A program made the translations under genes and the position numbers. A model generated the notes under the pieces. The model was not told where the DNA came from. It did not search any database and saw only the letters and a list, made by a program, of their open reading frames with translations. Positions 52,226-60,769 of a stretch of 64,000 bases of DNA are shown here, piece by piece. Position 1 is the first letter of the stretch. Each line of letters starts with the position of its first letter. This stretch comes from an uncultured Eggerthella sp. Lineage in GTDB: Bacteria; Actinomycetota; Coriobacteriia; Coriobacteriales; Eggerthellaceae. The stretch covers positions 1 through 64,000 of the forward strand of contig UQLU01000009.1 in assembly GCA_900542065.1 (NCBI GenBank), in the 5' to 3' direction.

Positions 52226-54364
52226 GTGCATGCTTTTGCTGACAAGTTATTTCGCGGAGCGCTAAACCATCGACGGGTGGTTATAGTATTTGCTGTGCTC
52301 TTTTTTGTATTCAGTGTTGCTTGTATTCCTGGTGTAAAAATCAATTACCAGTTTTCTGATTATTTGCCAGAAGATTCTAAGTCGACTGTTTCTTTGCGCG
52401 TTATGGAAGAAGCTTTCGATGCGCCTACGCCCAATTCAAACATCATGGTTGAAGGGCTTTCTCTTACAGAAGCGCAAGAACTGGCAAATAAAATAGAAGA
52501 AACAAAAGGCGTTGAAGACGTAATGTGGCTTGGAACTACCTGCGATATTTCCATGCCACTCGAGACATATGATCCTGATGCGGTTTCTGCTTTCAAGGTA
52601 GATGATTCTTATCTTTATCAGGTTGCCCTCGATACCTCTCTTGCAACTGACACTATGGATGTAATTCGCGATGAAGCGGCATCGGTAGGTGCGTCTGAAG
52701 TGTCCATGTCGGGCGAGGCGATTAATTCCGCTGTTGCTCAAGGCTCATCGGATTTTGAAATCCAACTCATTTTGGTTATGGCAGTGTTTGTCATCCTTGG
52801 TTTGCTGCTTCTTACGAGCGAAGCGTGGTTTGAGCCTGTGCTTTTCCTTTCGGTTATTGGTATCTCTATTGTGTACAACTTGGGTACCAACATTATCTTT
52901 GGAGAAATATCTTTTATCACTCAGATGTGTGCGGCAGTATTGCAGCTTGCCGTTTCTATGGACTACGGCATCGTAATGCTGCATGCGTTCCGTAGTTACA
53001 GGGCAGAAGGGCTGAGTTCCTACGATGCGGCGGTTGCAGCTATGCATAAGGCTGCTGCGGTTATTGCCTCTTCGGCGGCAACAACCTTTTTTGGTTTTCT
53101 TTCGTTGTGCGTGATGGCATTTCTTATTGGCGCCGATATGGGCGTGGTTCTTGCAAAAGGTATCGTCTTCAGTTTCTTGTGCGTGCTCTTTTTGCTGCCT
53201 ATTTTGGTACTTTCAAGCGAAAAGCTGCTTGCTAAAACCGCGCATCGAAAATTCTTGCCCTCTTTTGATGGCTTTGCACGAGTGTGCATGCGTTTGGCAG
53301 TGCCCTTTACCATTATTATCGCGCTCGTTACCGTGCCAGCTTATTTAGGGCAAAAACAGCCGAATTTTGTGTATGGTGCAAGCGGTTTTGTGGAGCCAGG
53401 TTCTGAATTGTATGAAGAAACGAACGCTATTGATGAAACCTTTGGCTCGAATGAGCAGTGGGTTATGTTGGTGCCCGAAGGTGATTTAGGGCGCGAACTT
53501 CAGATGGTAAAACAAATTGAGGGATTGGAAGATGTAGTGGCGGTTACCTCGTATGTGACGGTCGTTTCTGCCAATATTCCAAGTGCTTTTGTTCCTGAAA
53601 GCGATTTATCTCAGCTGATTTCAGGTGGCTATTCGCGCATTGTTGTTTTCACGTCGGTTGGTGGAGAAAGTGAAGAAGCATTCGCTTTGGTACAAACGTT
53701 ACGTGATATAGGTGATGAATTCTACCCTGATGAAAACTATTTGGTAGGATCGTCAGTTACCTCCTATGACATGTCGCTTATCGTCAATGACGACTCCATG
53801 CGCATCTTTATTGCTTCGGTGGTGGCAATTGGTTTAGTTCTACTTTTGATGTTCCGCAGCTTAAGCATTCCTTTGATGCTTCTTTTGACTATCGAGATAT
53901 CAATTTGGATTAATTTGGCCATTCCATACTTTACGGGTGAGACTATTCAGTACATTGGCTACTTGATAATTAGCGCCATTATGCTGGGTGCTACGGTGGA
54001 CTACACTATCATTTTGTCGCGTGCGTATTTGGATAGGCGTGCCGAAATGGAAAAACGCCCTGCCATGCTTTCGGCAATTTCCTATTCCGCTATCACTATT
54101 CTTACTTCAGCAACCATTCTTACTGTGTGCGGTGCCTTTATTGGTATTATTTCGAGCAACGGTGTTATGGCGGGATTGGGTACACTAATCGGACGTGGCG
54201 CTTTCATTGCTGCGCTCAATACGTTTTTGCTTCTTCCTATTTTGTTTATGCTGCTTGATAGGGTGGTGGAAAAAACTACCTGGAAGGCACGTTTTTATCA
54301 TGGCGGATCTGACCGCAGTGCTATTGCGGTAACTTCAGATAATTCAATTTCGAATAAGGAGTAG
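52226..54364 (+). CDS. MMPL/RND-family exporter
   Basis: This 712-residue membrane protein has two related halves, each with an N-terminal helix, a large outside loop and five helices. The first half starts VIVFAVLFFVFSVACIPGV and has AVSMDYGIVMLHAFR, where the Asp and Tyr of the proton-relay helix are seen. The second has GATVDYTIILSRAYLDRR. MMPL proteins move lipids or other hydrophobic compounds outwards using the proton gradient. The start is a GTG with GGATAGG upstream. The following gene starts four bases after the stop, with its ribosome binding site overlapping this end, so the two form one transcript. Confidence 0.9.
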   Translation: MHAFADKLFRGALNHRRVVIVFAVLFFVFSVACIPGVKINYQFSDYLPEDSKSTVSLRVMEEAFDAPTPNSNIMVEGLSLTEAQELANKIEETKGVEDVMWLGTTCDISMPLETYDPDAVSAFKVDDSYLYQVALDTSLATDTMDVIRDEAASVGASEVSMSGEAINSAVAQGSSDFEIQLILVMAVFVILGLLLLTSEAWFEPVLFLSVIGISIVYNLGTNIIFGEISFITQMCAAVLQLAVSMDYGIVMLHAFRSYRAEGLSSYDAAVAAMHKAAAVIASSAATTFFGFLSLCVMAFLIGADMGVVLAKGIVFSFLCVLFLLPILVLSSEKLLAKTAHRKFLPSFDGFARVCMRLAVPFTIIIALVTVPAYLGQKQPNFVYGASGFVEPGSELYEETNAIDETFGSNEQWVMLVPEGDLGRELQMVKQIEGLEDVVAVTSYVTVVSANIPSAFVPESDLSQLISGGYSRIVVFTSVGGESEEAFALVQTLRDIGDEFYPDENYLVGSSVTSYDMSLIVNDDSMRIFIASVVAIGLVLLLMFRSLSIPLMLLLTIEISIWINLAIPYFTGETIQYIGYLIISAIMLGATVDYTIILSRAYLDRRAEMEKRPAMLSAISYSAITILTSATILTVCGAFIGIISSNGVMAGLGTLIGRGAFIAALNTFLLLPILFMLLDRVVEKTTWKARFYHGGSDRSAIAVTSDNSISNKE

Positions 54365-54368
54365 AAGT

Positions 54369-56117
54369 ATGCGCTACTCGAATTTCAGACATAGTCCAAA
54401 GCATGCACGTCATGCTCGTCCAAAGAGCAAAAGGGATGCGGTGTGGTCTTTGCCATTCAATAAACGTTTTGCTCAAATGTTTGTTGCTGCCTTGGTGCTT
54501 GTGGTATTGGCGGTTCCCGTTACGGCGGTACCAGTAATGCTTAATGCTGAAGAAGCAAGTCAAAATACTGATGCTTTGCAAGAACAAGCTAGTGGGAATG
54601 CAGGAAGCGCAGCGGTAGCGGATATTTCGGGATCTGCCGAAAAGAAAGAAGTGGTATATGCGACCCTTGAAAACACTGGTGCTACTGAGAGTATTTATGT
54701 AGTAAACGTATTTGATGGCAGTGCTGATGTAGCGGGTAAAACAATTCAGGATTTTGGCGAATATGAGCAAGTTGTTAATTTGACGGACACGTCTAAACTT
54801 ACTCAGTTTTCCGACTCGGTAGTGCTCACCATGCCAGAAGGGGAGTTTTCTTATCAGGGCACAACGTCGAATGCTCAGATTCCTTGGAACATTTCGATGA
54901 AGTATTCCTTGGACGGACAAGAAGTTTCTCCTGATGAGTTGGCAGGTAAAAGTGGCTCTTTTGAGTTGAATATAACAACTTCTCAAAACAGCTCTGTTGA
55001 TTCGCGCTATTTCGAAAATTATCTTTTGCAAATTACCTGCACGCTTCCCATGGACGTGGCGAAAAATGTAAAAACCGAACAGGGATCTATTGCACTTTCT
55101 GGATCGGATGTAACGGTAAGTTTTATGGTTATGCCTGATAAGGATGGCGATGTTTCGTTGAGCGCTGATGTGTCCAATTTTGAAATGGCGGGAATCAGTT
55201 TTGCTGCGATTCCTTTTTCTATGGCGCTTGATTTTCCTGATACGGAAAGCCTCGTTTCGCAATTCGACGCGCTTATTGATGGAACCGATGAGCTTCATTC
55301 AGGAGCGCAAGAGTTAGCGAGTGGTGTAGATAGCATTGATGCTGCAACTAAAGAGGCGGCTTCGGGAGCAGTAGAGCTGGCAACGGGTGCAACGCAAATG
55401 ACGCAAGGCCTAAAGCAATATCAGCAGGCTTTGCGCGATCAGGCTGATGAATTGGTGGCAGCAGCCTCAAGCATGGATCCTGAAGCTGCAGAGCAATACT
55501 ATAAGCAATTGCTCCAGAGCTATGCTGAGGCACTTTTCAATGAATATATTTCACTGAAAGCCGAAGATGTTAACGAGGGAAAAACCGACGAAGAGCTTTG
55601 GCAGATAGCGCTAGCGAATGTTTCTGAATCGTCTGAGGGCCAGCAAGTCGAAGCTGCGCTTGAGGCAGTTGCAACCCAGATTGCATCCCAGAGTGCAGCG
55701 CAAGCACTTGATGGCGCGGCAGATGGTCTAGGTTCGGTTGACAGCGCTTCTTCGCTGTTGGGCGGAAGTGCTGCTTTAGGTTCAGGTGCGCAAGAATTAG
55801 CAAGTGGTTTGGATAAATTAGCAGGTGGCACAGGAGAGTTGGCCATCGGAGCAAGCACCTTGGCCGATGGCACGCAGAGTCTAGCTCAAGAAACCCAGGG
55901 AATTCCTGACGCGGTGCAGGCCGAAATAGATGAACTTATGTCCACTTACGATAAATCCGATTTCGAACCAGCAAGTTTTACCAGTTCGAAAAATACGAAT
56001 GTTACACTGGTTCAATTCGTAATGACTACCGATCCAATTAAGGTTGAAGAGCCAGCTACTGAAGAAGAACCAGTAGAAGAAGAAACGCTCTTAGATCGTT
56101 TCTTAGCACTGTTCTAA
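54369..56117 (+). CDS. Secreted partner of the MMPL exporter with YhgE/Pip-like repeats
   Basis: This 582-residue exported protein has a basic N-terminus and signal segment FVAALVLVVLAVPVTAVPVM. A beta-rich domain follows (about 70-300; YATLENTGATESIYVVNVFD), then a long coiled-coil region built of a repeated G-A-x-x-L-A-x-G pattern (GAQELASGVDSIDAA, GAVELATGATQMTQG, GSGAQELASGLDKLAGG). This pattern is typical of YhgE/Pip proteins linked to MMPL pumps and type VII secretion. Unlike membrane YhgE proteins it lacks C-terminal helices and ends in an acidic tail. It probably acts as an extracytoplasmic adaptor. AAGGAG precedes the ATG. Confidence 0.8.
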   Translation: MRYSNFRHSPKHARHARPKSKRDAVWSLPFNKRFAQMFVAALVLVVLAVPVTAVPVMLNAEEASQNTDALQEQASGNAGSAAVADISGSAEKKEVVYATLENTGATESIYVVNVFDGSADVAGKTIQDFGEYEQVVNLTDTSKLTQFSDSVVLTMPEGEFSYQGTTSNAQIPWNISMKYSLDGQEVSPDELAGKSGSFELNITTSQNSSVDSRYFENYLLQITCTLPMDVAKNVKTEQGSIALSGSDVTVSFMVMPDKDGDVSLSADVSNFEMAGISFAAIPFSMALDFPDTESLVSQFDALIDGTDELHSGAQELASGVDSIDAATKEAASGAVELATGATQMTQGLKQYQQALRDQADELVAAASSMDPEAAEQYYKQLLQSYAEALFNEYISLKAEDVNEGKTDEELWQIALANVSESSEGQQVEAALEAVATQIASQSAAQALDGAADGLGSVDSASSLLGGSAALGSGAQELASGLDKLAGGTGELAIGASTLADGTQSLAQETQGIPDAVQAEIDELMSTYDKSDFEPASFTSSKNTNVTLVQFVMTTDPIKVEEPATEEEPVEEETLLDRFLALF

Positions 56118-56195
56118 AAGTGATTGCTTACAAGCCTAAACAGACGGTATCATGAGCGACGAATAACAAAAGATTCGACAAGCAAGGAAACGCAC

Positions 56196-57554
56196 ATGTC
56201 TCTTCCCGCATCAAACGTGAATAAGCAGGCGGATAATCGTACCACTATGGAACTGGGCGCTTGCCTGCCAATGACTGCTGAAGTTAAGGATGACCATCTT
56301 TTTATTGGTGGTGTCGATATGGTCGAGCTTGCTCATGAATATGGCACAGCGCTGTATGTTTATGACGAGGCCGATCTTATCAATCGTATGGATACTTATC
56401 GCGATGCATTCAGGACGCGCTATCCCAATTCTGATATCGCCTATGCCAGCAAGGCTTTTCTCAACAAGGCAGTTTGCCGTTTGGCAGATCAGCATGGAAT
56501 GTGCCTCGATGTTTCTGGCGGTGGCGAACTGGCAGTGGCTCGCGCTGTTAATTTTCCTATGGATCGCGTTATCGTGCACGGCAACAATAAAACCCCTCAA
56601 GAATTGCGCGAAGCAATTGAGGCGGGCGCAGGACGTATCGTAGTCGATTCTCGCATCGAGCTTTCTCGCGTATCTGCTATTGCTCAGGAACTGGGCGTTA
56701 CCCAAGATATTTATATGCGCATTACGCCTGGTGTTGAAGCTGATACCCACGAATATATCCGCACGGGCTGCGAGGATTCGAAGTTTGGCTTTACTATGCG
56801 TGAAGATTTTGCTTTCAACTGTGTACGCGATGCGTTGGACGCTCCTAATGTTCGTTTGGCGGGCTTTCATATGCATATCGGTTCACAGATTTTTGCTCTA
56901 CACTCTTTCGGTGAAGCGATTGATGTTATCGTTGAATTTGCCTATCGCGTAAAGCAAACCTATGGCTACGAAGTTGATGAAATTGACGTTGGCGGTGGCT
57001 TAGGTATTGCCTATACCGCAGAAGATAAGCCTTCTTCAATTGAAGACTTTGCAGAAATTACCACCTCCGAAATGGTGAAAGCTTGCAAAAAGTACGGTCT
57101 GAAAGAGCCTCGCTTGGTTTGCGAGCCTGGTCGTTCTTTGGTAGCAACACCTGGCGTTACGCTCTATACAGTTGGCATCTTAAAGACGCTTCCTGGTATT
57201 CGTAAGTATGTGGCAATTGATGGCGGTATGTCCGACAACATTCGCACAGCACTCTATCATGCAGAATATGAGCCCGTTATCGCGAATAAAGCTGGTCAAC
57301 CTCGCACTGAAATCGTTACGCTATGTGGTAAGCACTGCGAAAGTGGCGATGCGGTTGCACTGGACGCTTCTATTCAGCATCCTGATTTGGGTGATATCGT
57401 TTGCGTATTTGGCACCGGTGCATATTGCCATTCCATGTCGAGTAACTACAACGGTCAGCCTCGTCCAGGCATCGTCTTTGTAAAAGATGGTGTTGCGCGC
57501 CTGGTAACTCGTCGCGAAACGTACGATGACTTAATGGCGTGTGATATTGACTAG
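56196..57554 (+). CDS. lysA: Diaminopimelate decarboxylase
   Basis: This PLP enzyme of the alanine-racemase fold (452 residues) makes L-lysine from meso-diaminopimelate. The PLP Lys is in DIAYASKAFLNK. HMHIGSQIF and DVGGGLGIAY bind the phosphate, CEPGRSLVA supplies the Arg, and LCGKHCESGDAV holds the catalytic Cys. AAGGAAA precedes the ATG at 56196. It is followed by hom after a terminator, placing two aspartate-family genes together. No lysine riboswitch is visible in the short leader. Confidence 0.94.
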   Translation: MSLPASNVNKQADNRTTMELGACLPMTAEVKDDHLFIGGVDMVELAHEYGTALYVYDEADLINRMDTYRDAFRTRYPNSDIAYASKAFLNKAVCRLADQHGMCLDVSGGGELAVARAVNFPMDRVIVHGNNKTPQELREAIEAGAGRIVVDSRIELSRVSAIAQELGVTQDIYMRITPGVEADTHEYIRTGCEDSKFGFTMREDFAFNCVRDALDAPNVRLAGFHMHIGSQIFALHSFGEAIDVIVEFAYRVKQTYGYEVDEIDVGGGLGIAYTAEDKPSSIEDFAEITTSEMVKACKKYGLKEPRLVCEPGRSLVATPGVTLYTVGILKTLPGIRKYVAIDGGMSDNIRTALYHAEYEPVIANKAGQPRTEIVTLCGKHCESGDAVALDASIQHPDLGDIVCVFGTGAYCHSMSSNYNGQPRPGIVFVKDGVARLVTRRETYDDLMACDID

Positions 57555-57656
57555 CTTCTCGTAGAGTTTAATCAGGTTCGGCGACGTTCGGCTACGTACT
57601 TAGCTTGTCTGTTCAGCATTCAGCTTACGTAACTACCTGATACCGCAAAGTTTGAT

Positions 57657-57694
57657 GCGCTCTCTGATGGTATGCCTATTAGAGAGCGCTTTTT
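57657..57694 (+). terminator. Terminator between lysA and hom
   Basis: GCGCTCTCT and AGAGAGCGC pair with a 15-base loop, followed by TTTTTG. A ten-base duplication (TTCGGCGACG, TTCGGCTACG, 57577-57596) lies between it and the lysA stop. Confidence 0.9.
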
Positions 57695-57764
57695 GTATAC
57701 AATGCAACTACTCATCCAAAAGACCAGAAATACTAGTTCTGCGTCACGTAGAAAGGATTTATAC

Positions 57765-59051
57765 ATGGCTGTCAAGATTGGCTTGGTTGGAACGGGCACG
57801 GTTGGCGGCGGTTGCTTGGATATTTTGAGCAATCACAAGCAAGATTTTCTTCGCCACTTTGGAACCGATCTTGAACTGACACGCGTATGTTCACGCGATC
57901 CCCAAGCGGCAGCTTCACGTGGTTTGCAGGACATTTTTACTACCGACTATCATGATGTTATCAATGATCCTGAAATCGATATCGTTGTAGAACTGATTGG
58001 CGGCACGGGCGTTGCCAAGAGCGTTATTGTGGAGGCGCTTCAGGCAGGTAAGCATGTGGTTACCGCAAACAAGGCAATCATGGCTACTTCGGGCGAAGAA
58101 ATTATGGATCTTGCCGAAGAAAAAGGTCTCGAAATTGCGTTTGAGGCGAGTGTTGGCGGCGGCATTCCTATTATTGATCCATTGAAGCATTCTCTTATTG
58201 CAAACAGAATCGACTCCATTATGGGCATCGTAAACGGCACCACCAATTACATGCTTACCCGCATGGATGAAGACAGCTTGGATTACGATGCAGCACTTAA
58301 AGAAGCACAAGAGCGCGGTTTTGCTGAGGCAGATCCAACGGCAGACGTTGATGGCCTAGATGCTGCCGCTAAAATTGCTATCTTGGCTTCCATTGCATTT
58401 AATTCTCGTGTGACGATGGATCAGGTATATACCGAAGGCATTCGTCGCATTTCTCCTGTTGACTTAGCAAATGCTCATGATTCGGGTTATGTGGTTAAGC
58501 TTGTTGCCCATGCTCGTCGTGGTGAATCGGGCGTTGATGTGCGTGTTCATCCTACGATGATTCCTGAAGACCATCAGTTAGCAACGGTCAATGGGGTATT
58601 CAATGCCATCTTTGTTGAGGGTGATGCAGTAGGTCAGACCATGTTCTTCGGTGAAGGAGCGGGTGCGGGACCTGCAGCAAGCGCAGTTATGGGTGACGTT
58701 TTGGAAGTTGCGCGTCATGTCCAGATGGGCATTAAGCCAATCGTTGGTTGCACATGCACTGATGAACTGCCGATTATTGCTATGGATGATCTGGAGACGA
58801 AGTACTACATTCGTTTTGTGGTAGCTGATCGTCCTGGTGTGTTGGCGGCATGTGCAGACATCTTCGCAAAGAATGGCGTGTCGGTGCGCACGGTTACTCA
58901 GCGCGGTAATGCTGCCCGAGAAGATGTGGATTTGGTATTCGTAACCCACACAGCAAAAGAACGCGATGTTCGTAAGACCATTGATGAAATTCTTGCGCTT
59001 GATGGCGTGGTAACGGGTGGCGAGCCTTCCGTAATTCGCGTTCAGGGTTAA
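57765..59051 (+). CDS. hom: Homoserine dehydrogenase
   Basis: This 428-residue enzyme reduces aspartate semialdehyde to homoserine, the branch point to threonine and methionine. The NAD(P) motif is GLVGTGTVGGGCLDIL. The core substrate domain has VTANKAIMAT, FEASVGGGIPIIDPL, GIVNGTTNYML and ADPTADVDGLDAAAKIAIL. A C-terminal ACT domain (YYIRFVVADRPGVLAACADI) suggests feedback inhibition, usually by threonine. The ATG at 57765 follows GAAAGGA. It supplies metA/metY just downstream. Confidence 0.95.
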   Translation: MAVKIGLVGTGTVGGGCLDILSNHKQDFLRHFGTDLELTRVCSRDPQAAASRGLQDIFTTDYHDVINDPEIDIVVELIGGTGVAKSVIVEALQAGKHVVTANKAIMATSGEEIMDLAEEKGLEIAFEASVGGGIPIIDPLKHSLIANRIDSIMGIVNGTTNYMLTRMDEDSLDYDAALKEAQERGFAEADPTADVDGLDAAAKIAILASIAFNSRVTMDQVYTEGIRRISPVDLANAHDSGYVVKLVAHARRGESGVDVRVHPTMIPEDHQLATVNGVFNAIFVEGDAVGQTMFFGEGAGAGPAASAVMGDVLEVARHVQMGIKPIVGCTCTDELPIIAMDDLETKYYIRFVVADRPGVLAACADIFAKNGVSVRTVTQRGNAAREDVDLVFVTHTAKERDVRKTIDEILALDGVVTGGEPSVIRVQG

Positions 59052-59110
59052 TTCGTTAGATTGCTCAGTGCTCAATAAGCCTAATTGCCCTATTCAGTGG
59101 GTATTGCCTT

Positions 59111-59153
59111 CAAAGGTCGTTTATCCAGATAATCCGTGGACAAACGGCCTTTG
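59111..59153 (+). terminator. Hairpin after hom
   Basis: CAAAGGTCGTTT pairs with AAACGGCCTTTG (one wobble) across a 19-base loop; the following T content is modest. Confidence 0.6.
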
Positions 59154-59202
59154 GTATTTGAAGTGCTACTACGAAACATGTTTTTGCAAGAAATTCACCT
59201 AG

Positions 59203-59381
59203 TTTTTGGCAGAAAATGCACGTTTGTTACCAGAAACTAAGCGACCAGACCGTTTTGAGTTCGGCCTGGTCGCTTTCGTATCATTAATGTTTTGGTTGGT
59301 TACGTTATTTTCTTAAATAACTTGATTATCGGTTTGATCAAGTGGGAATTTTGGTAACAAACGATCATTTTCTGCCAAAAA
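59203..59381. repeat. 179-bp element with 30-bp inverted repeats, between convergent hom and metA
   Basis: Arms 59203-59232 (starting TTTTTGGCAGAAAATG) and 59352-59381 are inverted complements at 28 of 30 positions. The interior holds a ten-base stem AAGCGACCAG / CTGGTCGCTT (59239-59276). Overlapping the right arm is another hairpin, CGATCATTTT-CTGCC-AAAAATGATCG. No coding frame is supported. Confidence 0.8.
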
Positions 59382-59455
59382 TGATCGTTATTTTCGCAAA
59401 TAAGTAATATGCCTCAGTTTGAGCTGATGTAGACTAGCGTCTCAGTTTGGGTTGG

Positions 59456-60379
59456 TTATTGTGCGCCGACCTGCTTGATGTCGTATGGCGTTGCTTGGTA
59501 GACGTAATAATTCAGCCAGTTGGTATAGAGCAGCTGTGCTGCCGCACGCCAGTTTGAAATAGGCTGTTGTGTGGGATCGTCGTTAGGGAAGTAGTGCTTC
59601 GGTAGCGCGGGATTGATTCCCTTTTTAACATCGCGCTGATACTCATTTGCCAAAGTATTGGTGTCGTATTCGGGATGACCAAACACAAAGAAATGGCGAC
59701 TGTTGGTGCTCTTTGCGATAAATACGCCTGCTTCGTCAGAAACAGCAATAAGTTCTAGATCTTGTTTAGAGGCAATATCCTGTGCGCGTACTTCGGTGTA
59801 GCGCGAATGAGGTGCATAAACCACATCATCGAAACCACGAACAAGAGGCGAGCTTGGTTTTAGAATGTGGTGTTCAAATACTCCCGTCATTTTTTCTGGA
59901 AGCAGATGCTTTTCCACACCGTAGTGGTAGTAGATGCCTGCTTGAGCACCCCAGCACAAATAAAGCGTAGAGAACACATTAGTTTTTGCCCATTCGAAAA
60001 TATGGCAAAGCTCTGGCCAGTAGTCGACATCCTCGAATTTCATTTTCTCAACAGGAGCACCAGTGATAATCATGCCGTCGTAGTGCTTGTCTTGAATGTC
60101 ATCTAAGCCAACATAAAATGACTTGAGATGCTCGACGGGTACATGTGAAGAATGATGGGTAACCGTTTGCAGAAGATCAATCTCTACCTGAAGGGGAGTA
60201 TTGGATAGCTTTCGTAGGATTTGTGTCTCTGTTTCGATCTTGAGCGGCATGAGGTTTAAGATGAGCACTTTCAATGGACGAATATCCTGGTGGATTGCTC
60301 GGTGCTCGGTCATTACAAAGATATTTTCGCTTTCAAGTACTCCTGTAGCGGGAAGAGTATCGGGAATTCTGATTGGCAT
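59456..60379 (-). CDS. metA: Homoserine O-acetyltransferase (MetA fold)
   Basis: This 307-residue cytosolic enzyme acylates homoserine for methionine synthesis. The active site is complete: Cys142 (TLYLCWGAQAG), His235 and Glu237 (FGHPEYD). Position 111 is Glu (TGAPVEKMKF). In this family Glu111 is reported to select acetyl-CoA and Gly111 succinyl-CoA, so the product is predicted to be O-acetylhomoserine despite the metA name. That agrees with the divergent O-acetylhomoserine sulfhydrylase gene. AGGAGC precedes the ATG. I see no SAM riboswitch in the shared 390-base divergent region. Confidence 0.94.
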   Translation of the reverse strand: MPIRIPDTLPATGVLESENIFVMTEHRAIHQDIRPLKVLILNLMPLKIETETQILRKLSNTPLQVEIDLLQTVTHHSSHVPVEHLKSFYVGLDDIQDKHYDGMIITGAPVEKMKFEDVDYWPELCHIFEWAKTNVFSTLYLCWGAQAGIYYHYGVEKHLLPEKMTGVFEHHILKPSSPLVRGFDDVVYAPHSRYTEVRAQDIASKQDLELIAVSDEAGVFIAKSTNSRHFFVFGHPEYDTNTLANEYQRDVKKGINPALPKHYFPNDDPTQQPISNWRAAAQLLYTNWLNYYVYQATPYDIKQVGAQ

Positions 60380-60445
60380 GAGGTGCTCCTAAATAATTGA
60401 AGGTAAAGGCGGCTGTTGTAGGTGTCGCCTTTCATAAAACCATCG

Positions 60446-60570
60446 GTCGTAACTACCGCCTGTCGTTAAAACTATCTGTCGTAGAAACCTGTCGTAACTG
60501 CTAACCGTCGCAAATACTAGTTGTTATGGATGCCGATAGCAGTAAATGCTAGCGGTCGTAAATACGAACG
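60446..60570. repeat. Eight degenerate 16-bp tandem repeats in the metA/metY gap
   Basis: Units begin at 60446, 60462, 60478, 60491, 60507, 60523, 60539 and 60555. All are 16 bp except the third (13 bp). The commonest unit is like GTCGTAACTACCGCCT; five of eight begin GTCGT. Intervals including the weaker units remain multiples of 16. Confidence 0.8.
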
Positions 60571-60769
60571 GTGCAGTGATTTTTGATTGTACGCGACAAA
60601 CTCGCTCATTTCCATGCTGACCAGCTACTCTATAACCAGTTATAGAAAAATACGTTTGCCTGTAATGGATAGGTAACCAAAAACCGCTCTTGTGAGCTCT
60701 ATAATCACAAAGCACACCATTAACTTATCTAGGTATTTCGAAAGTTTTAGCGAAAACAAAGGAGATAGC

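Noticed and set aside
54321..55298. 325-codon antisense frame over the MMPL partner gene
   Set aside because: The residues are an Arg/Ile/His-rich shadow; the plus-strand gene has a signal peptide, a ribosome binding site and family repeats.
60380..60769. SAM riboswitch upstream of metA or metY
   Set aside because: No SAM-family core sequence or kink-turn pattern is visible on either strand; the gap is mainly the 16-bp repeats.
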